Below, in pieces: positions 50,192-57,733 of a stretch of 64,000 bases of DNA. This DNA is from an uncultured Oscillospiraceae bacterium (GTDB lineage Bacteria; Bacillota; Clostridia; Oscillospirales; Acutalibacteraceae): positions 186,001 to 250,000 of the forward strand of contig CAJJLZ010000001.1 in assembly GCA_905192745.1 (NCBI GenBank), given 5' to 3'. The notes beneath the pieces were generated by a model, which was not told the DNA's origin, did not search any database, and saw nothing but the letters and a program-made list of their open reading frames with translations. Made by a program: the position numbers and the translations under genes. Every line of letters starts with the position of its first letter. Position 1 is the stretch's first letter.

Positions 50192-51361
50192 TCAGGCGCG
50201 CTTGGTGAAAATAGTTTCCCGTACGCGGAGGCGGCTGGAATAATGCACGCTGAGCGCCAGACCGACCCCGAGAAACAGGGTGGCGACTGAACTGCCGCCC
50301 CGGCTGAAAAAGGGAAGGGTGATACCGATCACCGGCAAGACCCGCAGATTCATTCCCAGATTAATCAGGGACTGGAACCCAATCATGGCCATCAGTCCCG
50401 AGCAAAGGAGCATTCCCTGAAAATCCCGGGCGGTCATCGCGTTCCGCAGCAGAGCGAGCACAATGCCCAGCAGCAGGAGCAGCAGGGCCACCGCGCCCAC
50501 AAAGCCGAATTCCTCCCCCGCGACGGTGAAAATGAAGTCGTTGTTCCGGGCATAAAGCGTGTAGCCGCCGATGTTGCCGCCTTCCAGAAATCCAACGCCC
50601 CACAGCCGCCCGGAACCGATCGCCGTCAATCCGAGATATTGCTGCCAGCCCTCGTCAGCGAGATACTGATCGATAAAAATCAGGCTGAGGAACCGCGCCT
50701 GCTTGTCGTCGGTCATCCGGCTCCACACAAAGGGAACCAGCGCGGTTCCGCCGATCAGCGCCGCCAGAAAATACACCGGACGCAGGCCCGCGACCAGCAT
50801 CATCGCAGCAAAAATGCACATAAAGACCAGCGCGGTGCCGTCGTCCCCCTGCAGGAACACCAGCCCGATCGGCACCAGTCCATGCAGACAGAGAAGCAGT
50901 ACGGTGCGAAGCTCGTTGATATGCTCCCTTACCTTGGAGAGGTGATAGGAGAAAGACACGATAAAGGTGATTTTCATCAGCTCCGACGGCTGGAAGGTGA
51001 CGTAACGTCCTCCGCCGACCGGGATACCAAGCCACGCGGTATCGTCGGTTCCGCCGACGTTCAATCCCAGACCCAGCAGGGTCATCAGCACCAGAATCAG
51101 GGAAATACCGGAGAGGATCGGCCAGAAACGGCAGATTGTGCCGTAATCGATTTTGGAGATGACAATCGCGGCGATCAGTCCGGCGGCGCAGGCAACCACC
51201 TGAATCATATAATCGCTTGCGCCCAGCCCCGCCGTCTTCGCCGTGGAATAAATCAGCAGGCATCCATAGGCCGCCGCCGTCGCGCAGAGCGACAGCAGCA
51301 GCCAGTCGGTATTGCGGACGTAAGTGGAAACGCCGCTTTTAATTTTCTTAAAAAGTCCCAA
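50192..51361 (-). CDS. rodA: RodA/FtsW-family peptidoglycan polymerase
   Basis: About 389 residues with ten predicted helices. SEDS motifs: FQPSELMKITFIVSF, the catalytic aspartate context in LQGDDGTALVF, the AIGSGRLWGVGFLEG loop, and the C-terminal LPVIGITLPFFSRGGSS. It polymerises lipid II glycan during elongation and usually pairs with a class B PBP, which is not adjacent. The start is taken as TTG (MGLFKKIKSG) because the first upstream ATG overlaps the promoter -10 at 51408-51413; AAGGAAGG lies between the two. Confidence 0.88.
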   Translation of the reverse strand: MGLFKKIKSGVSTYVRNTDWLLLSLCATAAAYGCLLIYSTAKTAGLGASDYMIQVVACAAGLIAAIVISKIDYGTICRFWPILSGISLILVLMTLLGLGLNVGGTDDTAWLGIPVGGGRYVTFQPSELMKITFIVSFSYHLSKVREHINELRTVLLLCLHGLVPIGLVFLQGDDGTALVFMCIFAAMMLVAGLRPVYFLAALIGGTALVPFVWSRMTDDKQARFLSLIFIDQYLADEGWQQYLGLTAIGSGRLWGVGFLEGGNIGGYTLYARNNDFIFTVAGEEFGFVGAVALLLLLLGIVLALLRNAMTARDFQGMLLCSGLMAMIGFQSLINLGMNLRVLPVIGITLPFFSRGGSSVATLFLGVGLALSVHYSSRLRVRETIFTKRA

Positions 51362-51407
51362 TGGCGGGCACCATACCTTCCTTTGCGTTTCCGGGGTTAC
51401 GGCTTTC

Positions 51408-51436
51408 ATTATAGCCGCTTTTGTCCAATGATTCAA
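51408..51436 (-). promoter_or_regulatory. Promoter of rodA
   Basis: On the minus strand TTGAAT (51431-51436), 17 bp, TATAAT (51408-51413). On the plus strand a TATAAT at 51469-51474 probably serves tsaE divergently. Confidence 0.75.
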
Positions 51437-51647
51437 GATTGAGTCTTTTAAGAATCTCTGAAGTATGGTATAATGTTGTTTGGGAAAAACGCGACAGCAT
51501 TTTTCACCTTTCGGCCTTCCCGTCTTCCCGCCTTTTCGAGGGAAGGTTCGCCGCCGGCCGACAACCAAAGTATGGACAAAAATGAAACGGGATAACGGCG
51601 GACCGGCCGGGCGGCGGAAAAAGGCCGAAAAGAAAGGAAGCGGGCAA

Positions 51648-52070
51648 ATGGCGAGTTGGGTCACGGAATCCGCCGCGCAGACCGAAGCGGTGGGCGCGTC
51701 CTTTGCGCCGCGGGTGGCGTCGGGCGGCGTGATTGCGCTGTACGGCGGGCTTGGCATGGGAAAAACCGCGTTTGTCCGGGGTCTGGCCGAGGGGCTGGGT
51801 CTGCGGGCCGAGGTATCCAGCCCCACTTTTGCGCTGGTGCACGATTACGGCGGAAAGCCGCCTCTGGTGCACTTTGATATGTACCGTGTTTCGGGGTGGG
51901 AGGACCTGTATTCCACCGGCTTTTATGATTATCTCGACGCCGGAGCGATTCTGGTGATCGAATGGAGTGAAAACATCGAGGCCGCGCTGCCGGAAAACAC
52001 ACTCCGTGTGCGGTTCACCCGGCTCGGGGAAAACCGCCGGCAGATCGATTGGGAGGAAACCGGGGATTGA
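51648..52070 (+). CDS. tsaE: tRNA threonylcarbamoyladenosine biosynthesis ATPase TsaE
   Basis: A 140-residue P-loop protein: Walker A YGGLGMGKTAFVRG, the switch SSPTFALVHDY and the HFDMYR motif. It is the ATPase of the t6A-forming TsaBDE complex. The ATG has GAAAGGAAG in front; 56 upstream in-frame codons lie in the leader. tsaB follows 94 bp downstream; tsaD is not in the window. Confidence 0.95.
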   Translation: MASWVTESAAQTEAVGASFAPRVASGGVIALYGGLGMGKTAFVRGLAEGLGLRAEVSSPTFALVHDYGGKPPLVHFDMYRVSGWEDLYSTGFYDYLDAGAILVIEWSENIEAALPENTLRVRFTRLGENRRQIDWEETGD

Positions 52071-52164
52071 GACCGGCGTTCCGGATAAATAGGATAAACA
52101 GGATTTTTTATGGGCTTTCCCCAGCGTTTTCGGGGGAAATTTCCGGAAAGGCGAGGCGCTTCGG

Positions 52165-52875
52165 ATGAAAATACTGGCGATTGAATCCTCCGCGGGCCCT
52201 GCGTCCTGCGCGGTGATGGAGGATGGGCGGCTGCTGGCGACGGTCGGCGCCCATACCGGCCTGACCCACAGCCAGACGCTGATCCCGATGGTGGATTCCA
52301 TGCTGAAAAACGCGGCGATCTCTTTTGACGATATCGATTTGCTGGCGGTGGCGGCGGGTCCCGGCTCCTTTACCGGGGTGCGGATCGGCGTGGCGGCGGC
52401 GAAAGGGCTGGCCTTCGCGCGGAATACGCTCTGCGTCGGGGTTTCCACCCTCGCGGCCATGGCCCGGCTGGCGGAGGGCCTTCCCTTTGACGGAATCGTC
52501 TGCGCCGCGATGGACGCCCGCCGCCGTCAGGTGTATACCGCGCTTTTCGCCTGTGAGAACGGCCGGGTCTCCCGGCTGACTCCGGACGAGGCGCTTTCAC
52601 TGGACGACTTGGAAAAACACCTGCTTTCCACAAAAAAATCAATATTTCTGGTTGGAGACGGCGCGGAACTGTGCTATAATACCTTTGGCAACCATATGCC
52701 CGGGGTCGTCCTCGCTCCCCCCCATCTGCGCTATCAGCAGGCGGTCGGCGTAGCGGCGGAGGCGGCGGCCGGGCCGGAACAGGCTGTGTCCGCGGAACGG
52801 CTGCAGCCGGTATATTTGCGTCTTCCTCAGGCGGAGCGGGAGCTTCGCGCCCGGCAGGGGCTGGCGCAGGCATAG
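52165..52875 (+). CDS. tsaB: tRNA threonylcarbamoyladenosine biosynthesis protein TsaB
   Basis: A 236-residue ASKHA-fold protein: ILAIESSAGPASCAVME at the N-terminus, the conserved AAGPGSFTGVRIGVAAAKGLA signature (partly quoted) and MDARRRQVYTALF. It is the scaffold partner of TsaD and TsaE. Unusually, no rimI follows; upp is next. Confidence 0.95.
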   Translation: MKILAIESSAGPASCAVMEDGRLLATVGAHTGLTHSQTLIPMVDSMLKNAAISFDDIDLLAVAAGPGSFTGVRIGVAAAKGLAFARNTLCVGVSTLAAMARLAEGLPFDGIVCAAMDARRRQVYTALFACENGRVSRLTPDEALSLDDLEKHLLSTKKSIFLVGDGAELCYNTFGNHMPGVVLAPPHLRYQQAVGVAAEAAAGPEQAVSAERLQPVYLRLPQAERELRARQGLAQA

Positions 52876-52944
52876 AATCTGTCAGGAAAAAGGGGGCGTG
52901 GCCCGGTTCCGGGTCTCCTCTGAAAAAGGAAAGGAATGGAGAAC

Positions 52945-53574
52945 ATGGCGAAACCGTTTATTGCCGACCATCCGCTGATTCAGCATAAAGTGACCCTGCT
53001 GAGGGACAAGAACACCGGATCCAAGGAATTCCGGGAGCTGATTCAGGAGATTACCGAGCTGATGTGCTATGAGGCAACCCGCGACCTGCCCACCTGCGAG
53101 GTGGAGATCGAGACGCCCATCACCATCACCAAATCCCGTGTGATCGCCGGGCGCAAGCTGGCGTTTGTTCCGATTCTCCGCGCCGGTCTCGGCATGGTGG
53201 ACGGCGCAATCGAGCTGGTGCCCGCCGCCAAGGTCGGCCATATCGGCCTGTACCGCGACCCGGAATCCCTCAAGCCGGTGGAATATTACTGCAAGCTGCC
53301 GGGCGATATCGACGAACGGGAAGTCATCGTGCTTGATCCGATGCTGGCGACCGGCGGCTCGGCGGTGGATGCGATCACCCAGATCAAGAAACGGAATCCG
53401 AAAAGCATTAAGTTCATGTGCATTATCGCCGCGCCGGAAGGACTGAAGGAGTTGACCGATTCCCATCCCGACGTACAGGTATACTGCGCCGCGCTGGACG
53501 AGCATCTGAACGATCACGGCTATATCGTTCCGGGTCTCGGCGACGCGGGCGATCGGATCTTCGGCACGAAATAA
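52945..53574 (+). CDS. upp: Uracil phosphoribosyltransferase
   Basis: A 209-residue enzyme with DHPLIQHKVTLLRDKNTGSKEFREL at the start (partial motif), PRPP loop VIVLDPMLATGGSAVDAI, and the uracil-binding tail YIVPGLGDAGDRIFGTK. It converts uracil and PRPP to UMP. The second ATG (52945) is used, because AAGGA lies 9 nt before it; one at 52936 is an alternative. Confidence 0.97.
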   Translation: MAKPFIADHPLIQHKVTLLRDKNTGSKEFRELIQEITELMCYEATRDLPTCEVEIETPITITKSRVIAGRKLAFVPILRAGLGMVDGAIELVPAAKVGHIGLYRDPESLKPVEYYCKLPGDIDEREVIVLDPMLATGGSAVDAITQIKKRNPKSIKFMCIIAAPEGLKELTDSHPDVQVYCAALDEHLNDHGYIVPGLGDAGDRIFGTK

Positions 53575-53602
53575 AGCAAACTGTTCCGTCTTTCCGACGG
53601 TT

Positions 53603-53640
53603 AAAATCCGCTGCAGAGCGTGCCCTGCGGCGGATTTTTC
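53603..53640 (+). terminator. Terminator after upp
   Basis: AAAATCCGCTGCAG pairs with CTGCGGCGGATTTT with one G-U pair (53603-53616 with 53625-53638), then Ts. Confidence 0.88.
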
Positions 53641-53672
53641 TAAACAGTGCCTTCCGATGGCATTGGAAAGGG

Positions 53673-54533
53673 ATGGTTTCGACGATCAGAAAGCAAACTC
53701 TGCTGCTTGCGGCGGCCTGCTCCGCCGCCGCGGCGCTCGCGGCCGCCGGCTTTATTCTGGACAACCGCCGGGTGGACGCCGGGGAGGTCACCGTCCGGAT
53801 TTCTACTCTTCCGGCCGGGCTGGACGGTCTGCGGATCGCGCACCTGTCCGACCTTCATTATCCGAAATGCGCGCGTTCGCCGCAGGCGCTGGCGGAACTG
53901 GTTGAAAGTCTGGAGCCGGACCTGATTGTCCTGACCGGCGACCTGATTGACCGGCATGAGACCTTTGACCGGAAGGAGCTGGCCGAAGCGGCGGAAAGGC
54001 TGGCGGCGATCGCTCCCAGCTACGCTGTGGCGGGGAATCATGAGTTCCGCGCGGGTGCGTTCGATGAATGGAAAACGATCCTGACGGAAAACGGCGTAAC
54101 CGTGCTGGACGACGAGTGGGCCGTCTTTACCCGGGACGGGGCGGCGCTCCTGCTGGGAGGCCTGACCCACGGAAAGCCGGATGCTTTGCTGGAAAGGGAC
54201 GGCTGCCGGGTGGTGCTTTCCCATTACCCGGAAAATTTTCCGGATTACGCCGGGGCGGGCTATGATCTGGTGCTGTCCGGTCATGCGCACGGCGGTCAGG
54301 TTCGGATTTTTGGGCATGGGCTGTTGTCTCCCGGGGAGGGACTGTTCCCCCGATACACCAGCGGGCTGTACCGTAAGGAAAATACGCAGATGGTGGTCAG
54401 CCGCGGCCTGCGCAGCGGCTGGATGCCGCCTCGTGTCGGAAACGCGCCCCACCTGCCGCTGGTGGTGCTGGAAGCGGACCCGGAAGGGATGACGGGAACC
54501 GGAAACGCCGGACATCCGGAAAGAGAAAAATAA
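53673..54533 (+). CDS. Membrane-anchored metallophosphoesterase (YkuE-like)
   Basis: A 286-residue protein. An N-terminal signal anchor (residues 8-27) precedes a calcineurin-type phosphoesterase: LSDLHYP, LTGDLIDRH, VAGNHEFR, SHYPENF and GHAHGGQVRIFG metal-binding motifs. Members such as YkuE act on surface or lipid phosphoesters; the substrate is not known. The ATG has only a weak, close GGAAAGG site, so expression may be low. Confidence 0.88.
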   Translation: MVSTIRKQTLLLAAACSAAAALAAAGFILDNRRVDAGEVTVRISTLPAGLDGLRIAHLSDLHYPKCARSPQALAELVESLEPDLIVLTGDLIDRHETFDRKELAEAAERLAAIAPSYAVAGNHEFRAGAFDEWKTILTENGVTVLDDEWAVFTRDGAALLLGGLTHGKPDALLERDGCRVVLSHYPENFPDYAGAGYDLVLSGHAHGGQVRIFGHGLLSPGEGLFPRYTSGLYRKENTQMVVSRGLRSGWMPPRVGNAPHLPLVVLEADPEGMTGTGNAGHPEREK

Positions 54534-54559
54534 AGGCAACGAGAAAGGGTGGACTGTGG

Positions 54560-55300
54560 ATGAGATATATTTGCCCTGCCTGCGGCGCACTGAACGAAGA
54601 GACGGCATTGGCGTGCGGAGCATGTGGTTTTGTTCTGGCCGCCGACGCTCTCCGCCGAAAGCAGCAGATCGAACGGCAGCTCAGCGGGGAGCTTTCCGGG
54701 GAACCGATACCGCCGCCGGCCGTCCCCCTGTCCGCTTCACCGAAAACGCCGGGCGGGATCACGGAAACAACCGCGCCGGAGGAACCGGCAGCGAAAAAGA
54801 CGTCCCGTTTCGTTCACGGCTTTCATGACCGCCGGGTGGTTATCGGGGCGGCGATCCTCCTGCTTTTTGCCCTGCTTTCGGCGGCTTTTTTTGCCGGGGC
54901 GTTCTGGGGCGGCCGATGGCGGAGCGCCGGCCCGGAGCGGGTGGCGGCGCGGCTGGAAAAGGCGGTTAACACGCAGGACTGGGAGCTGTTTCTGAGCTTG
55001 GGAACCTCGAAGGAAATTGCCGCTAAAGCGAAGAAGCCCTCCTGGGTGACAGAAAAAAAGATCCGGACAAGCCTGCGGGTGACCGACGTGTTTGCCGGAG
55101 AGAACGGCGAGATGGCGGTGGTTTACCTGCGGTATTACCTGGACGATCCTCAGAAAGAGGTTTTGGACAGCCGTGTGGAGCAGGAAGAATCCTGGCCGCA
55201 GGACCAGATCACGCTGGCCAAAGAAGGCGGTACATGGAAAATTCAATACAGTTCTTTATACTACCAGCTGATGTATGATTCCCTGGAGAACTCTTTCTGA
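54560..55300 (+). CDS. Zinc-ribbon single-pass membrane protein
   Basis: A 246-residue protein. The N-terminal zinc ribbon uses Cys5, Cys8, Cys19 and Cys22 (CPAC...CGAC). A Pro/Glu-rich linker leads to one membrane helix (about 93-115), followed by an extracytoplasmic domain of ~125 residues with a pattern (ARLEKAVNTQDWELFLSL) resembling DUF4878/NTF2-like lipoproteins. Function unknown. AAAGGGTGG precedes the ATG. It lies 26 bp after the phosphoesterase gene. Confidence 0.75.
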   Translation: MRYICPACGALNEETALACGACGFVLAADALRRKQQIERQLSGELSGEPIPPPAVPLSASPKTPGGITETTAPEEPAAKKTSRFVHGFHDRRVVIGAAILLLFALLSAAFFAGAFWGGRWRSAGPERVAARLEKAVNTQDWELFLSLGTSKEIAAKAKKPSWVTEKKIRTSLRVTDVFAGENGEMAVVYLRYYLDDPQKEVLDSRVEQEESWPQDQITLAKEGGTWKIQYSSLYYQLMYDSLENSF

Positions 55301-55325
55301 AATTCTCGTATGTCGGCAACGAAAG

Positions 55326-55375
55326 AGCAGCCTGACGGGCGGAAAAGACCGCCGTCAGGCTGCTCTGTTTTTTTA
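55326..55375. terminator. Bidirectional terminator
   Basis: AGCAGCCTGACGG pairs with CCGTCAGGCTGCT (55326-55338 with 55352-55364), then CTGTTTTTTTA. The convergent zinc protein gene ends at 55373, just beyond it. Confidence 0.9.
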
Positions 55376-55600
55376 TCCGTTGGAGTCCTCTTCCGGGCCG
55401 AACAGGGTACAGCCCTGATTCCGGAAATGCCGGATTTTTTCCCGGATCAGGGATTCGTCCACCCGGAAATGCGCGCTCAGGCACGGGATACACAGATAGG
55501 ACGTCGCACCCCGGTTCACCAGACGCTTATATATGGCGATTTCATCCGGCTGCAGCTCTCGTCCGCAGTTTCCGCATTTGTCTGTGACCGCATCCTTCAT
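55373..55600 (-). CDS. Small two-CxxC zinc protein, coupled to alpha-galactosidase
   Basis: A 75-residue protein with Cys9, Cys12, Cys37 and Cys40 (CGNCG...CIPC), a probable zinc-binding knuckle of a type seen in uncharacterised clostridial proteins, then a helical tail with a VDESLIREKIRHFRNQGC stretch. Its ATG overlaps the stop of the GH27 gene (ATGA), so it is translated by coupling. No enzyme function can be assigned. Confidence 0.75.
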   Translation of the reverse strand: MKDAVTDKCGNCGRELQPDEIAIYKRLVNRGATSYLCIPCLSAHFRVDESLIREKIRHFRNQGCTLFGPEEDSNG

Positions 55601-56724
55601 GCCGTTTTTACCAGCGTTGCCAGATATACTTTGCAGTCGTGAGCGGGAACGAGAGGATTGTAGTATTCCCGCACGGGCCCCCATTCTTCGCCGGTAAAGA
55701 CATCCCGGAGCAGGAAGCCGCAGTCCGAGGCGGCGGGCAGGCCCAGATCGGTAAAAGAGCAGATCACGTCGGTGTCGTCATCGGAAAGGTTAAAATATCC
55801 GATCGCGAATTTCCCGTCCGCAAGATGCCGGAAGAAGGAGTAGCGGTTGCCGTTGGTGCAGCAGACAAGGAACGGCGGACGGCCCTCCGGATCCTGATTG
55901 ATGGCGATCAGCTCCCTGTTTTGAAGCAGACGGCGGCTTTCCCCGTTCAGGGTGCGGAGATCACAGCCGATCATCAGCGGCGAATTGAACAGGCACCACA
56001 GAGCAAAGTGGGTGCGGTATTCTGCGTCGCTGCACCCGCCGAGCGCGGCGTTTCCCTTGCCGTACATGCCGACCACCAGCATATCCAGGTCGTTGAAACA
56101 GCCGGTGTTGGAATAGCAGAGGTTTGGAATCTGACTGAGGGCAATATCCCGGAAAGACGAGAAGTTATCCTGAATATCTCCGGTGGAACGGTACATATGC
56201 GCGCCGGCGGAGCGAATCCATTTGCCGGCGTCGTCGTGACCCCAGTTGCACGCGGAATAAAGGATTTCCCGTCCGGTTACCTTCAGGGCGAGCCCCATGC
56301 GATAATACAGCAGCGGACCGTCGGCGCGTTCCGGCTTGTAGCAGAAATCGTACTTCAGGAAATCCACGCCCCAGTCGGCGAAGCTCTGCGCGTCGGTAAA
56401 TTCGTGGTCAAAGCTGGCGGGATGTCCCGCGCAGGTACGCACCCCCGCGCAGGAATACATCCCGAACTTCAGGCCGCGGCTATGGATATAATCGCTCACG
56501 GCTTTCATGCCGTTCGGGAATTTCCGGCGGTCGGGTACGAGACGCCCGGAATCGTCGCGCTGCAGTTCCGACCAGCAGTCGTCGATCACCAGGTATTCGT
56601 AGCCCGCATCCCGGTATCCGAGCTCCACCATGGCGTCGGCCATTTCACGAATCATTGTTTCCGAGATGTCGCCGCCGAAAGTGTTCCAGGAATTCCAGCC
56701 CATGGGAGGCGTTTTTGCCAGCAT
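55597..56724 (-). CDS. GH27 alpha-galactosidase
   Basis: A 375-residue glycoside hydrolase. The TPPMGWNSWNTF opening, the YEYLVIDDCWSE strand, the nucleophile Asp in VDFLKYDFCY and the acid/base Asp in the YRSTGDIQDNF region are the GH27 landmarks; the C-terminal beta domain is short. It has no signal peptide and acts in the cytoplasm on imported alpha-galactosides. The ATG has AGGAGTGG upstream; an 81-codon in-frame extension is non-coding. It is transcribed divergently from the surface-protein gene. Confidence 0.95.
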   Translation of the reverse strand: MLAKTPPMGWNSWNTFGGDISETMIREMADAMVELGYRDAGYEYLVIDDCWSELQRDDSGRLVPDRRKFPNGMKAVSDYIHSRGLKFGMYSCAGVRTCAGHPASFDHEFTDAQSFADWGVDFLKYDFCYKPERADGPLLYYRMGLALKVTGREILYSACNWGHDDAGKWIRSAGAHMYRSTGDIQDNFSSFRDIALSQIPNLCYSNTGCFNDLDMLVVGMYGKGNAALGGCSDAEYRTHFALWCLFNSPLMIGCDLRTLNGESRRLLQNRELIAINQDPEGRPPFLVCCTNGNRYSFFRHLADGKFAIGYFNLSDDDTDVICSFTDLGLPAASDCGFLLRDVFTGEEWGPVREYYNPLVPAHDCKVYLATLVKTA

Positions 56725-56835
56725 GATTGATCCACTCCTACTGTGGTTGGGCGGCAGGATTCTCGTCCGCCCTGCTGCGCGGTCCGTTCCGGATATCATC
56801 GAACGCCGTTTATTGCAGCCCGTAAATTTGAGACC

Positions 56836-56864
56836 ATCATAGCATACGCCTTTTCCTTTTTCAA
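56836..56864 (-). promoter_or_regulatory. Promoter of the GH27 gene
   Basis: On the minus strand TTGAAA (56859-56864), 17 bp, TATGAT (56836-56841), with a leader of about 110 nt. Confidence 0.8.
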
Positions 56865-56959
56865 TCAGCGAAACGCCAAAAATAAACGTGTTTTTTCCCG
56901 GCGGAGCAGAGAAAAAGGAAGAAACCCCCTTTTGTATAAAAAATCGAAGACAGAGAGAG

Positions 56960-57517
56960 TTGTCCATATTAAACTGTGATATTGTCCAAATGCGCTGACG
57001 GAGAAGACCGGGCAGAGAAAGCGCCGGGGCGGCGGAATCATCTCCATACCGCTGTCCGTTTAAAGTAATTATTTTTTATAAGAAGTGTAAAAAAGCCGGG
57101 GGAGCAACTTGTCGAAAAAACAGCATAATGTGCTGCAAAGGAAAAGACGTATCCGCAGAAGGAAAAAACGTTCGTCAAAATGACGGGCGCCTTATTCGGA
57201 ATATTTTCGCAGATCCGAACACCCGCGCAAACCGGATAAACCTGTGTTGTCCAAATCGTTATATATGATTTGTCCAAATTTGCAAAAGGGGAATTCCGTG
57301 CCGGATTGAGAAAATCGGGATAACTTTGGAGGTTGTCCCTTTACAATTACGGAAAGGGAAAAGTTGTCCGAATTCGCTGTACGTTGTGTCCTATAGAGCG
57401 ATACTTGCCCAAAGAACTATACATAAAAATGAGGTTTTGGTACAATATGAACGAATCCAAAGCGAACGCCGTTGATGCGGCTGGGATTGTCGGTTAACAG
57501 GAAAAGTTGTCCGGATT
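56960..57517. promoter_or_regulatory. TTGTCC repeat array between the GH27 and surface-protein genes
   Basis: The gene-free stretch 56725-57733 contains repeated TTGTCC(A/G)(A/G)AT-like elements on the plus strand at 56960, 56982, 57247, 57270, 57333, 57364 and 57507, with a looser one at 57384. Two pairs are 22-23 bp apart, as for direct-repeat activator sites. The copies at 57363 and 57506 read GTTGTCCGAATT and GTTGTCCGGATT. These look like sites for a shared regulator. No other gene or RNA is evident. Confidence 0.55.
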
Positions 57518-57733
57518 TGCGAATTGTTTGCCGAAACAGCGAGAAGCGGGCGGGGCGGAGGAAGACGTGAAAGAGGAAGCTCCGGACGGGAGACCATTCC
57601 CGCCGGACGGCTCCTCGGAAAAAGAACGGGTGTCCCGATTGGTTGTGGATATTCGCGGCGGCGTCCCGGAAGGGGCTGGCCGCAGAATATATTTTGTACA
57701 GTTTCATTAACAAATGGAAGAGAGGGCGAAATT

